Of a DNA stretch of 64,000 nucleotides, positions 33,175 to 41,847 are shown piece after piece. The first letter of the stretch is position 1. Each line of letters starts with the position of its first letter. The position numbers were made by a program, and so were the translations under genes. Source of the DNA: Actinoallomurus soli (lineage in GTDB: Bacteria > Actinomycetota > Actinomycetes > Streptosporangiales > Streptosporangiaceae); NCBI RefSeq assembly GCF_024055715.1, contig NZ_JAMXMV010000001.1, positions 62,001 to 126,000 on the forward strand, in the 5' to 3' direction. The notes beneath the pieces were generated by a model. That model ran no database searches. It saw only the letters and a list, made by a program, of their open reading frames with translations, and was not told the origin of the DNA.

Positions 33175-33208
33175 CGCGGGCCCGGCGCGGGGAGTCGCCG
33201 GGCCCGCG
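33175..33208 (-). terminator. Terminator of the glycosyltransferase operon
   Basis: CGCGGGCCCGGCG and its perfect complement flank an eight-base loop. The hairpin starts seven bases after the stop of the leftward GT39 gene at 33215. Confidence 0.8.
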
Positions 33209-33214
33209 GGTCCG

Positions 33215-35371
33215 TCAGCCGCAGCGGTAGAGGGAGGAGCCGCTGGTCTCGGTGGAGCCGTTGCTCTGCGTGGAGCCGCCGTACTCGGAGGACTTCACGG
33301 CGGTGCAGTTCTTGGTGACCCAGGTGGTCACGTCGGAGTTGCCGCCGCCGTCGGGGCCGCCGCGTCCGCCGAAGCCGCCGCCGGTCATCACGTAGTGCAG
33401 TTTCCCGGCCTTGACCAGCTCCTGGAGCTTCTGCGCCGTCATGGCCCTGTCACTGCCGACGAAGCCGAACATGGAGATCACCGGCCTGCCGGTCTGCAGG
33501 ATGAGCGACGCCGCGCTCTGGGAGTTGCTGACCGCGACGAGCCAAGTCGCGCCGCCCTGGTTCTTCTCCAGGTACGAGATCATCTGGGAGTTCGGCTCCC
33601 TGCCCATGCCGGGGCCACCGCCCTGGCCACCCAGGCGGCCCGCCGCCCGGCCGCCGGACGCGCTGCCGCCGGGCGCCCCTTCACCGGATGCGCCGCCGGG
33701 GAAGCCGCCCCCGGGGAAGCCACCGCCCGGGAAGCCGCCGCGGAAGCCGCCGTTCTCCTCGATGCGCTGCCGGACGGCGGCGGGCAGCTGCCCGCCGCCC
33801 GGCATTCCGCCGCGCATGCCGGGGAAGCCCATGCCGCCGGAGTTCGGGCCGGCGGTGGGGTTGCTGCCGTTCGCGTGGCTGCCGGCGGCCGAGACGGCGA
33901 AGGCCGCCGGCCCGGCGAGCCCGGCCACGAGGCCGACGGCGGCCGCCAGGACGCCGAAGCGGGCGAGGGCGCCGGGGCCGAGGCGCGTGGCCAGCAGACC
34001 GACCACCGCGACCACGGTCAGCCCCGCGACCACCCAGGCCAGCCACGGGTTCCAGTCCGGGGTCCGCCCCAAGAGGACGAAGGCCCAGGCACCGGTCACC
34101 GCGACACCGACGGGCAGGACCCAGGGCCAGGCGCCGCCGCGCCGGCGGGCGCGGGTGAGCTCGACGGCGCCGATGCCGGTCAGGGCGGCGATTCCCGGGG
34201 CCATGGCCGTCGTGTAGTAGGGGTGCATGATGCCGCTCGCGAAGCTGAACACCACGAAGTGCAGAGCCAGCCAGCCGCCCCACATCACCAGCGACGACCG
34301 CGCCAGGTCGGTGCGCGGCCGCCTCCAGTAGAGGACGAGCCCGGCCACCAGCGCGATCGCGGCGAGTGGCAGCAGCCAGGAGATCTGGCCGCCGAGGACG
34401 TCGTTGAACATCCGCCCGATGCCGGACTGGCCGGAGAAGCCCCCGCCGCCTCCGGGGCCGCCACGGCCGCCGCCCGGCCCGCCACCGCCGCCCGGGCCGC
34501 CACTCTCGTTGCCGGTGATGCGGCCGATGCCGTTGTAGCCGATGACGAGGTTCCAGGCGGTGCCGTCCGTGCTGCCGCCGATGTAGGGCCGCTTGCTGGC
34601 GGGGATCAGGTCGACGATCACCATCCACCAGAAGCTCGACACCGCGAGGACGACCCCGGCGGCCAGCAGGTGCCCGATCCGGCGGAGCAGGCCGCCGTGG
34701 GCGAAGAGCAGGTAGGCGAGGGCGAGCGCCGGCAGCAGGATGTAGGCCTGCAGCATCTTGGTGTTGAACCCGCAGCCGAGGAAGAACGCCGAGGCGAGCA
34801 GCCAGCGCAGCCGCCCGGACTCCAGTGCCCGCTGGCAGGCCCACGCGGCCAGGGCCAGCAGCAGCACGAGCAGCGTGTCGGGGTTGTTGTCCCGGTTGAT
34901 CGCCACGGTGATCGGCGTGAGCGTCATGACGAGCGCGGCGATGACGCCCGCGACCGGCCCGAAGGCCCGCCGGACCGTCGCGTACACGACGGCGATCGCC
35001 GCGACGCCCATGATCACCTCGGGCAGCAGCAGGCTCCAGGTGCCGAAGCCCATGATCCGGGCGAAGATCTCCTGGACCCACAGGGCCATCGGCGGCTTGT
35101 CCACCGTGATGAAGGAGCCGGCGTCAAGGGAGCCGAAGAAGAACGCCTTCCAGCTCTGGGCGCCGCTCTTGACGGCGGCGGAGTAGAAGTCGTTCGCGTA
35201 GCCGCCCCCGGACAGGCCCCAGGCGTACAGCGCGGTGGCCAGCGCGAGGACGGCCCACAGGGCGGGACGGGTCCAGCGGGGGTCTTCGGCGGGGCCGAGC
35301 GCGAGGCGTCTCAGCCGGCTCTCGGGCGGCGCCTGCCAGGCGCCGGCGGGTTCGGACAGCTGCGTGGTCAA
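33215..35371 (-). CDS. GT39/ArnT-like membrane glycosyltransferase with Gly-rich inserts
   Basis: The 718-residue polytopic membrane protein is related to dolichyl/polyprenyl-phosphate mannosyltransferases (YkcA/YkcB group). It has about ten helices, with the catalytic acidic loop near the start (YANDFYSAAVKSGAQSWKAF) and ITVDKPPMALWVQEIFAR. An extracytoplasmic C-terminal domain follows (MISYLEKNQGGATWLVAVSN through SLYRCG-stop). Two Gly/Pro-rich inserts (about 33600-33830 and 34430-34500) include repeated GGGFP units. TTG 35371 overlaps the upstream stop and has AGGAG upstream; longer frames are out of context. It probably transfers a sugar from a polyprenyl phosphate to envelope polymers or proteins. 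Confidence 0.88.
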   Translation of the reverse strand: MTTQLSEPAGAWQAPPESRLRRLALGPAEDPRWTRPALWAVLALATALYAWGLSGGGYANDFYSAAVKSGAQSWKAFFFGSLDAGSFITVDKPPMALWVQEIFARIMGFGTWSLLLPEVIMGVAAIAVVYATVRRAFGPVAGVIAALVMTLTPITVAINRDNNPDTLLVLLLALAAWACQRALESGRLRWLLASAFFLGCGFNTKMLQAYILLPALALAYLLFAHGGLLRRIGHLLAAGVVLAVSSFWWMVIVDLIPASKRPYIGGSTDGTAWNLVIGYNGIGRITGNESGGPGGGGGPGGGRGGPGGGGGFSGQSGIGRMFNDVLGGQISWLLPLAAIALVAGLVLYWRRPRTDLARSSLVMWGGWLALHFVVFSFASGIMHPYYTTAMAPGIAALTGIGAVELTRARRRGGAWPWVLPVGVAVTGAWAFVLLGRTPDWNPWLAWVVAGLTVVAVVGLLATRLGPGALARFGVLAAAVGLVAGLAGPAAFAVSAAGSHANGSNPTAGPNSGGMGFPGMRGGMPGGGQLPAAVRQRIEENGGFRGGFPGGGFPGGGFPGGASGEGAPGGSASGGRAAGRLGGQGGGPGMGREPNSQMISYLEKNQGGATWLVAVSNSQSAASLILQTGRPVISMFGFVGSDRAMTAQKLQELVKAGKLHYVMTGGGFGGRGGPDGGGNSDVTTWVTKNCTAVKSSEYGGSTQSNGSTETSGSSLYRCG

Positions 35372-36681
35372 CGGGACTGCTCCTGGAGGACGGGCTCCGA
35401 TCCCTCGGCGGCGCGGCGCGGGTGGAACACCCAGGCGCGCAGCAGGACGAAGCGTACGACGGCGGCGAACAGGTTGAGGGCGAACAGCGCGCCCACCTCG
35501 ACGAGACGGGACGCGCCCGGGGAGGCGGCGTTCAGCGCGGCCAGCCCGGCGGTACTGATGGCGAGGCCGACGAGGAAGGCGACGCCGCCCTCCAGCTGGT
35601 GCCGTACGGCCCGCCGGCGGCCGCGGACGCCGAAGGTGAACCGGCGGTTCGCCGCGGTGTTGGCGATCGCGGCGAGGAAGTAGGACACGACGTTCGCGGC
35701 GACGACCGGCATGAGGAAGCGCAGCAGCGCGTACAGGACGAGCTGGGCGACGGTGCTGATGACGCCGATGACGGCGAAGCTCGGCAGCTGCCGCTTCATC
35801 CCGGTCGGCAATCGGGCCTCTCGCGTGCGGGTGGGGACCGGCACGTGGAAGGCGCCGGACAGGACGCGCCGGGCCACCCGCGCCATGCCGCGCAGGTCGT
35901 CCGCTGCCGTACGGACGACGTCGACGCGGCTGTCGGGGTCGTCGACCCAGTCCACCGGCACCTCGTGGATGCGCAGGCCGTTGCGCTCGGCGAGCAGCAG
36001 CAGTTCGGTGTCGAAGAACCAGGCCTCGTCCTCGACGGCGGGCAGCAGGGCCCGCACGATCTCGGTGCGGCCGGCCTTGAACCCGCACTGGGCGTCGGAG
36101 AAGTGCGCGGCGAGCGCCGTCCGCAGCATCAGGTTGTAGGTGCGGGAGATGAACTCCCGCTTCGGCCCCCGTACGACGGCGGAGCCGCGGGACAGGCGCG
36201 TGCCGATCGCCAGGTCGCTGTGGCCGGACACCAGCGGCGCGATCAGCGGGAGGAACGCGTGCAGGTCGGTGGACAGGTCCACGTCCATGTAGGCGACCAC
36301 GTCGGCGACGCTGGTGCTCCATACGTGCCGGAGCGCCCGCCCGCGTCCCTTGCGGTCCAGGTGCACGGCGTCGACCTCGGGGATCTCCAGCGCGAGCCGC
36401 TGCGCGACCTCCCAGGTGCCGTCGGTGCTCGCGTTGTCCGCGATCGTGATCACGAAGCGGTACGGGAAGGTCGCGCGGAGGTACGCGTGCAGCCGGCGCA
36501 CGCTGGCCGCCAGGACGTGCTGTTCGTTGTAGACGGGGATGGCGACCTCGACGAGCGGGTCGCGGGGGTCTTCCTCGGTCGTTCCCGGGACACGCCCCAG
36601 GAGGCTGAGCCGGGAGCGCACGGCTGAACCGTGCGCCGGCCCGGACCCCGGGGGCGCCACGGAGGTCGTCAGCTCGGTCAT
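35368..36681 (-). CDS. Bifunctional GT2 glycosyltransferase / GtrA-like membrane protein
   Basis: The 437-residue protein has an N-terminal GT2 (DPM1-like) domain (VEVAIPVYNEQHVLAASVRR, ADNASTDGTWE, the AYMDVDLSTDL metal motif) followed from about residue 290 by four GtrA-type helices (FAVIGVISTVAQLVLYALLR, FLAAIANTAANRRFTFG). It probably makes and flips a polyprenyl-phosphate sugar that the GT39 enzyme uses, since their genes overlap by four bases. ATG 36681 was chosen over an in-frame TTG nine bases upstream. Confidence 0.9.
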   Translation of the reverse strand: MTELTTSVAPPGSGPAHGSAVRSRLSLLGRVPGTTEEDPRDPLVEVAIPVYNEQHVLAASVRRLHAYLRATFPYRFVITIADNASTDGTWEVAQRLALEIPEVDAVHLDRKGRGRALRHVWSTSVADVVAYMDVDLSTDLHAFLPLIAPLVSGHSDLAIGTRLSRGSAVVRGPKREFISRTYNLMLRTALAAHFSDAQCGFKAGRTEIVRALLPAVEDEAWFFDTELLLLAERNGLRIHEVPVDWVDDPDSRVDVVRTAADDLRGMARVARRVLSGAFHVPVPTRTREARLPTGMKRQLPSFAVIGVISTVAQLVLYALLRFLMPVVAANVVSYFLAAIANTAANRRFTFGVRGRRRAVRHQLEGGVAFLVGLAISTAGLAALNAASPGASRLVEVGALFALNLFAAVVRFVLLRAWVFHPRRAAEGSEPVLQEQSR

Positions 36682-36831
36682 GGGGACCAAGCTCGCGACT
36701 CATCGTGGGAGCCGCCTGAGCCGTCTGTTAAGCGGGGATGAGAAACCGGCTCTCATCGCTCTCTCATCGTCCGCAAACGGCGGGCTGAGCTTCGGCGGGC
36801 ACGCTGAGGTCAGGAGAGAAAGGGGGCGGCC

Positions 36832-37296
36832 ATGACGCTGAACCCGGGGGACACGGGCGTGACGACCGGCTCGGGCATCGAGGTTCCCGCATTCACGGTG
36901 CTGGTGATCGGTCCTGGGATCGACGCCGTACGGCTCGCCGCGCTGACGCCCGAGCCGATCGAGGTCTCGACGGGCGCCGCCGACCCGGACTGCGTCGTCC
37001 TCGGGCGCCCGGACGGCGAGCGGGTACGCCGCGTGGTGGCCGACCACCCCGGTGCGCTGGTGCTGGTCGTCGCGCCGCTAGCCCCGGCCACCGGCGTCTT
37101 CGCCGCCGGCGCGGCCGCCTGCGTCGGCGACGCCGACCCGCGGCTCGTCGCGGCCCAGCTCCGCGCCCTGTGGCGGCGTCGCGGACCCCGGCAGGCGGAG
37201 CCACGCGAGCGTGCCGCCGCCCTCGGCGGGCCCCAGCCGGACCTCGCCTCCCGCGTCCGCGACGGCGCGGGCGACGATCGCCAGCCCCAGCCCTGA
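36832..37296 (+). CDS. Degenerate receiver-like protein
   Basis: The 154-residue product has an N-terminal stretch, then a receiver-like fold: [41 protein letters not shown] and [20 protein letters not shown]. The usual phospho-acceptor Asp after the third strand is replaced (VVLG instead of VLLD), so it looks like a pseudo-receiver. ATG 36832 follows AAAGGGGG. The last 35 or so codons lie opposite the end of the histidine kinase gene and look like read-through. It may be a phosphorylation-independent regulator for the neighbouring two-component system. Confidence 0.5.
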   Translation: MTLNPGDTGVTTGSGIEVPAFTVLVIGPGIDAVRLAALTPEPIEVSTGAADPDCVVLGRPDGERVRRVVADHPGALVLVVAPLAPATGVFAAGAAACVGDADPRLVAAQLRALWRRRGPRQAEPRERAAALGGPQPDLASRVRDGAGDDRQPQP

Positions 37297-38589
37297 CCCG
37301 GGCAGGCCGCGGGCGGAGGGGGAGCGCCAGAAACGGTCGAAGACGTGCGGCAGGTCCTCGGGCGGGATGCCCGGTCCCTGGTCGCGTACGGTCAGCTCGC
37401 CGCCGGCCAGCCGCACGGTGACGGTGCCGTCCGGCGGGCTGAACTTCACGGCGTTGTCGAGGAGGTTCACCACCGCCCGTTCGAGCGAGGCCGCGTCACC
37501 ACGGACGTACCACGGCGAGACGTCCTCCTCGACGCGCAGGCCGGGGCCGCGCAGCCGCGCACGGCGCAGGGCGCTGGCGACGGCCTCGTGCACCGCGACG
37601 TCCTCCTCGACGCGGGCGCCCGCGGCGGGCTGGGGCCGGGACAGGTCGAGCAGGTCGCCGACGAGGTGGGTGAGCTCGACCAGTTGTTCCTTGACGTTGC
37701 CGAGGAGTTTCTGCTTGTGCGCGGCGGGAAGTGGCCGGCCGGTCGTCTCGCTGCGCAGCATGAGGTCGATGTTCGTGCGCAGGCTGGTCAGCGGCGTGCG
37801 GAGCTCGTGTCCCGCGTCGACGATCAGCTGCTGCTGGCGTTCGCGCGCGCTGGCCAGGGCGCGGGTCATGCTGTTGAACGACCGGCTCAGCCGCGCGATC
37901 TCGTCGTGGCCGTCGGCCGGGATCGTGGTGGCGAGGTCCTCGGTACGGGCGATGTGCTCGACGGCGGCGGTGAGCCGGTCGACGGGGCGCAGCCCGGCAC
38001 GGGCGACGAGCAGGCCGGCGGTGGCCGCGCCGAGGACCCCGACGGCGGAGACGACGACCAGCAGCACGGCGAGGCTGTCGAGCTTCTCGTTGACCGGGTC
38101 GAGGGGCTTGGCGATGGACACCGCGACGCCGCTGTTCGGGTCGCGGTGGGTGAAGATCCGCATCGGGGTGCCGCTCCGGGTGCGGCCGTCGCGGCGGACG
38201 AGGTCGCGCAGGCCCTCCGCGACCTGCACGTCGCTCTTCGCCGGCACGAGCGGGTCGGTGGTGTCCTGCGGGCTGCACGTGGTGCCGTCCGCCCGTACGA
38301 CCTGCATGGTGGGCAGGAAGTCGCGGAACCGGTCGTTGCCGCCACGGGGCGGCTGCGTGCAGATGTCGGACACGGGGTTGGTCTCCCGTCGCAGCGGGCC
38401 GCCCTGGCCGCCGCCCGGCGGGCCGCCCCCGAAGCCGGCCTTGGGGCTCGACAGCGACTGGTCGAGCTGCTCGACGAGCTGGCGGCGGACGATGAACCAG
38501 CAGCCGATGGCGCAGGCGGCGACCGCCACGGCCACGGCCAGGCTGGTCAGCACGGCCAGCCGGGTCCGCAGCGACATCCGGGTGATCAT
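37078..38589 (-). CDS. Sensor histidine kinase
   Basis: The 503-residue kinase has a helix at residues 8-28, an extracytoplasmic sensor of about 150 residues containing a Gly-rich [11 protein letters not shown] stretch and a few Cys, a second helix ([20 protein letters not shown]), HAMP, the phospho-acceptor block [20 protein letters not shown], and ATPase boxes [22 protein letters not shown] and GSGLGLAIV. The kinase core ends near 37187; the last 36 residues are a tail opposite the convergent pseudo-receiver gene. ATG 38589 overlaps the response regulator stop (ATGA). Confidence 0.93.
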   Translation of the reverse strand: MITRMSLRTRLAVLTSLAVAVAVAACAIGCWFIVRRQLVEQLDQSLSSPKAGFGGGPPGGGQGGPLRRETNPVSDICTQPPRGGNDRFRDFLPTMQVVRADGTTCSPQDTTDPLVPAKSDVQVAEGLRDLVRRDGRTRSGTPMRIFTHRDPNSGVAVSIAKPLDPVNEKLDSLAVLLVVVSAVGVLGAATAGLLVARAGLRPVDRLTAAVEHIARTEDLATTIPADGHDEIARLSRSFNSMTRALASARERQQQLIVDAGHELRTPLTSLRTNIDLMLRSETTGRPLPAAHKQKLLGNVKEQLVELTHLVGDLLDLSRPQPAAGARVEEDVAVHEAVASALRRARLRGPGLRVEEDVSPWYVRGDAASLERAVVNLLDNAVKFSPPDGTVTVRLAGGELTVRDQGPGIPPEDLPHVFDRFWRSPSARGLPGSGLGLAIVARAVADAGGEVRLGPAEGGGTLAWLRLPGSATPPQGAELGRDEPRVGVADAGGRAGGEDAGGRG

Positions 38590-39266
38590 GCTTCGCGCAG
38601 GACGTACCCGACACCGCGGACGGTGTGGATGAGCCGCGGCTCGCCCATCTTGCGCCGCAGGTACATCACGTAGACGTCGAGGGAGTTCGAGGCGGGTTCG
38701 AAGTCGAAGCCCCACACCGTCTCGAGGATCTGCTCGCGGGTCAGCACCTGACGCGGGTGCGCCAGGAACATCTCCAGCAGCGTGTACTCCGTACGGGTCA
38801 GGCTGAGCGCGTGGTCGTCCCGGGTGACCTCCCGCGTCAGCGTGTTCATCCGCACGCCGGCGTACTCCAGGACGTCTCCGGGCTCCTCGGCCGGCCGGGA
38901 GGTGAGCGCGCTGCGCCGCAGCAGCGCGCGGACCCGGGCCAGGAGCTCGTCCAGCTCGAACGGCTTGACGAGGTAGTCGTCGGCGCCGGAGTCCAGGCCG
39001 GTGACCCGGTCGCCGATGGTGTCGCGCGCGGTGAGCATGAGGACCGGAACGGTCTCCCCACGGGCGCGCAGCCGACGGCAGGTGGTCAGGCCGTCGAGGC
39101 GGGGCATGAGGATGTCGAGCAGGAGCAGGTCGGGCTTGACGGCGTCCAGCTTCTCCAGGGCGTCCAGCCCGTCCACCGCGGTCTCCACCTCGTAGTCCTC
39201 GAAGGCGAGGCTGGTGGCGAGTGACTCTCGGACGGCGGGTTCGTCGTCCACGACCAGGATGCGCAC
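38586..39266 (-). CDS. OmpR-family response regulator
   Basis: The 226-residue regulator has a receiver domain ([20 protein letters not shown], phospho-acceptor Asp51 in [22 protein letters not shown]) and a winged-helix DNA-binding domain ([44 protein letters not shown]). GTG 39266 is the start. Together with the kinase it resembles MprAB/TcrAB-type pairs that sense envelope conditions, and may control the adjoining glycosyltransferase genes. Confidence 0.95.
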   Translation of the reverse strand: MRILVVDDEPAVRESLATSLAFEDYEVETAVDGLDALEKLDAVKPDLLLLDILMPRLDGLTTCRRLRARGETVPVLMLTARDTIGDRVTGLDSGADDYLVKPFELDELLARVRALLRRSALTSRPAEEPGDVLEYAGVRMNTLTREVTRDDHALSLTRTEYTLLEMFLAHPRQVLTREQILETVWGFDFEPASNSLDVYVMYLRRKMGEPRLIHTVRGVGYVLREA

Positions 39267-39360
39267 GTTCCGACGTTACCGGCGGTTCGACCTGGGGGAA
39301 CCGGAGTGAACGGTCACGGGGCGCTTTCTCATGTAACTCTCAGGGGTCCGCGCTCGACGG

Positions 39361-40089
39361 TCAGGGGAACTCGACCTTGACGGCCTGCCGGCTGGCGACG
39401 AAGCGTGGGTTCCACACGTACAGCCCGAGGTCGTCCTGCTTCGCGCCCTTGTCCACGCCCATGTCGGTGGCGACCCGGACGAGGTAGCTGGCGCCGGCCG
39501 GGATGAACTGGTCGCCGTCCTGGGTCCGGGGCGCCGGGAACCCGAGGGTGTCGATGACCTGGGTCGTGTCCGGCAGCGTGCACATGTCCGAGGGAGCGCC
39601 GGGCTGGGGCATGCACCGGCCCGTGCCCGCGACGCTCGCCGGCAGGACCGAGCGCTTGACGAACAGGTCGGCCGGGAAGTCGAGCAGGGCGGGCCGGGTG
39701 CCGGTGTTGGTGATGACGTAGTCGATGTAGGCGAGGGTCGCGCCGTCCGGTGGCGGTGTCCTGTTCCCGGAGAGCGGCTTGTCGGCGGTGCCGGACTCCA
39801 CCGCGGCGATCGAGTAGATGTAGCCGTCCGGGGTGGTGAGGTCGAGCTTCGGGCCCGGTTTGAGCTGGGCGAGGGTCCGCCCGTGGGAGGTCCCGGCCGC
39901 GGCGGCGTCCGTCTTGGCGGCCGCGACGGTGCCCGGATCGTGCTGGGAGTGGGTCTCGTGGGCCCGTACGGCGAAGATCAACCCGGCGACGGCGGCCACT
40001 CCGACGACGCCGGTGACGGCGCCCGCGATGCCGAGGCGGGCGGCGTTCCCGGCTTTCTTTCGCCGATGTGAGCGGTGGCTCGCTGGCAT
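39361..40089 (-). CDS. Membrane-anchored extracellular protein, unknown function
   Basis: The 242-residue protein has a basic N-terminus (SHRSHRRKKAGNAARLG), one helix (IAGAVTGVVGVAAVAGLIFA) and an extracellular part of about 200 residues. It ends in an immunoglobulin-like beta domain (ATLAYIDYVITNTGTRPALL, GASYLVRVATDMG, DLGLYVWNPRF) with one Cys pair (GRCMP and DMCTL), resembling DUF4352-like folds. ATG 40089 is the start. It lies 94 bases downstream of the two-component genes. Function unknown. Confidence 0.75.
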   Translation of the reverse strand: MPASHRSHRRKKAGNAARLGIAGAVTGVVGVAAVAGLIFAVRAHETHSQHDPGTVAAAKTDAAAAGTSHGRTLAQLKPGPKLDLTTPDGYIYSIAAVESGTADKPLSGNRTPPPDGATLAYIDYVITNTGTRPALLDFPADLFVKRSVLPASVAGTGRCMPQPGAPSDMCTLPDTTQVIDTLGFPAPRTQDGDQFIPAGASYLVRVATDMGVDKGAKQDDLGLYVWNPRFVASRQAVKVEFP

Positions 40090-40209
40090 TGATCATCCCG
40101 GTTCGATGGCTGCGTGCGGGCGGGTCGGAGCCTCGCATCGATCGTTTGGAGGGGACAAAAGATAGCAAAGCAGGTCGGAACCGGGAATTACCGCAGAGAT
40201 GACCGTTCG

Positions 40210-41847
40210 TCAGGGCACCATCCACGACAGAATGGCGTTCGCCTGCAAAAGGACCAGCATGCTCATGCCGGCCAGAAAGACGAGACTCCAAATGATCACT
40301 CGGCGGAGGATGTCGCCCTCCCGGCCGTCCAGTCCGACCGCCGCCGCGGCGATCGCCAGGTTCTGCGGAGAGACCATTTTGCCGAGCACGCCGCCGGAAC
40401 TGTTGGCGGCCGCCAGGAGCACCGGTGACAGGTCGGCCCTGCCCGCGGCGGCCACCTGCAGGGCGCCGAACAGGGAGTTCGAGGACGTGTCGGAGCCGGT
40501 CACCGCGGTGCCGAGCCAGCCGAGGATGGGGGAGAGGAACGCGAAGAATCCCCCCGCGCCCGCCATCCAGGTGCCCAAGGTGATCGTTTGTCCCGAAGCG
40601 TTCATCACGAACGCCAGCGCCAGGACGAGCATGACGGTGAGGATCGCCCACCGCAGCTGCACCAGTGTGTCGCGATAGGCGCGCAGCGCACCGCGGACCG
40701 ATATCCGCAAAATGATCATGGTGAGCAGTCCGGCGGCCAGCATCTGGGTGCCCGGAGACGTCAGGTAGTTGAGCGTGAAGGTCGGCAGGGAAAGCGGCCT
40801 GCCCGCCGCGCTCTCCAGGTGCAGGCCCGGCCATTGCACCATCTGCGTCGCCTTGCCCAGAGCGTTCTTGACGGCCGTTATCTGGCAGACGACGAACACC
40901 ACGATGATCGTCGCGTACGGCAGATACGCCCGCAGGACCTCCCGGCGGGCGTCCGGCCGGGCCACCCGCTCGGCGAACTCCGGCGTCGGCTCGTCCGCCG
41001 CGCCGCCCGCCATCACCGCCTGACCGCCCGGCCGCGGCCGCGGCCGTACCATCGCCACCACCGCCGCGACGGACACCAGCGAGGCCACCACGTCCGCCAG
41101 CGGAACCGACACGAAGTTCGACGTCGCGTACTGCGCGACCGCGAACGCCACCCCGCAGCCGAGCGCGGTCGGCCAGGTCTCCCGCAGGCCGCGGCGCCCG
41201 TCGACGATGCCGACCAGCACCAGCGGCACGAACAGCGCGAGGATCGGCGTCTGCCGCCCCACCATCGCCCCGAGCGTGTCGCTGGACTGCGACGTCACCT
41301 TTCCGAGCGTGAGGACCGGGGTGGCCATCGCCCCGAAGGCCACCGGCGCGGTGTTCGCGGTCAGCGCCAGCACCGCGGCCTTCAACGGCCGGAACCCCAG
41401 CGCGATGAGCATGACCGAGGTGACCGCCACCGGCGTGCCGAACCCCGCGAGCGCCTCCAGCAGCGCGCCGAAGGAGAACGCGATGATGATCGCCTGAATC
41501 CGCTGGTCGTCGCTGACCCGCGCGAACGATCTTCGGAGGACGTCGAAGTGCCCGGTCTCCACGGTCATCGTGTAGACCCAGATCGCGTTGATCACGATCC
41601 ACAGGATCGGGAAGAACCCGAACGCCGCGCCCTCCGTCCCGGCCAGGGCCGCCTGCCCGGCCGGCATGCCGTACGCCCAGACCGCGACGGCCAGCGCGAC
41701 GGCGAGGGCGACCAGCGAGGCGATCCACGCCCGCATTCGCAGGCCGCCGAGCAGCACGAACAGCGTCAGCAGCGGCAGCGCGGCGACCAGCGAGCTCCAC
41801 GCGAGGGAATGGGCGACGGGATCGAGCACCTGACGGAACACGCTCAC
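40210..41847 (-). CDS. lldP: L-lactate/glycolate permease (LctP family)
   Basis: The 545-residue polytopic protein belongs to the LldP/GlcA family of proton symporters for 2-hydroxycarboxylates. Conserved segments include GYRP-like FRPLKAAVLALTANTAPVAF, FGALLEALAGFGTPVAVTS, LGWLGTAVTGSDTSSNSLFG and SSGGVLGKMVSPQNLAIAAA, which form the substrate path. GTG 41847 overlaps the glcF stop by four bases. Co-transcription with glcDEF suggests it imports glycolate and/or lactate. Confidence 0.92.
   Translation of the reverse strand: MSVFRQVLDPVAHSLAWSSLVAALPLLTLFVLLGGLRMRAWIASLVALAVALAVAVWAYGMPAGQAALAGTEGAAFGFFPILWIVINAIWVYTMTVETGHFDVLRRSFARVSDDQRIQAIIIAFSFGALLEALAGFGTPVAVTSVMLIALGFRPLKAAVLALTANTAPVAFGAMATPVLTLGKVTSQSSDTLGAMVGRQTPILALFVPLVLVGIVDGRRGLRETWPTALGCGVAFAVAQYATSNFVSVPLADVVASLVSVAAVVAMVRPRPRPGGQAVMAGGAADEPTPEFAERVARPDARREVLRAYLPYATIIVVFVVCQITAVKNALGKATQMVQWPGLHLESAAGRPLSLPTFTLNYLTSPGTQMLAAGLLTMIILRISVRGALRAYRDTLVQLRWAILTVMLVLALAFVMNASGQTITLGTWMAGAGGFFAFLSPILGWLGTAVTGSDTSSNSLFGALQVAAAGRADLSPVLLAAANSSGGVLGKMVSPQNLAIAAAAVGLDGREGDILRRVIIWSLVFLAGMSMLVLLQANAILSWMVP

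Noticed and set aside
32750-35683. A 977-codon open frame on the plus strand
   Set aside because: It lies antisense to the GT39 gene, is dominated by low-complexity Gly/Ala/Arg/Asp runs created by GC-rich codon mirroring, and has no recognisable domain.
35372-36703. N-terminal 444-codon extension of the GT39 reading frame
   Set aside because: It is an Arg/Pro-rich shadow of the GT2/GtrA gene; the TTG at 35371 has a good ribosome site and opens the conserved domain.
36779-36835. A rightward promoter for the pseudo-receiver gene
   Set aside because: No pair of -35/-10 elements with acceptable spacing could be picked out with confidence.
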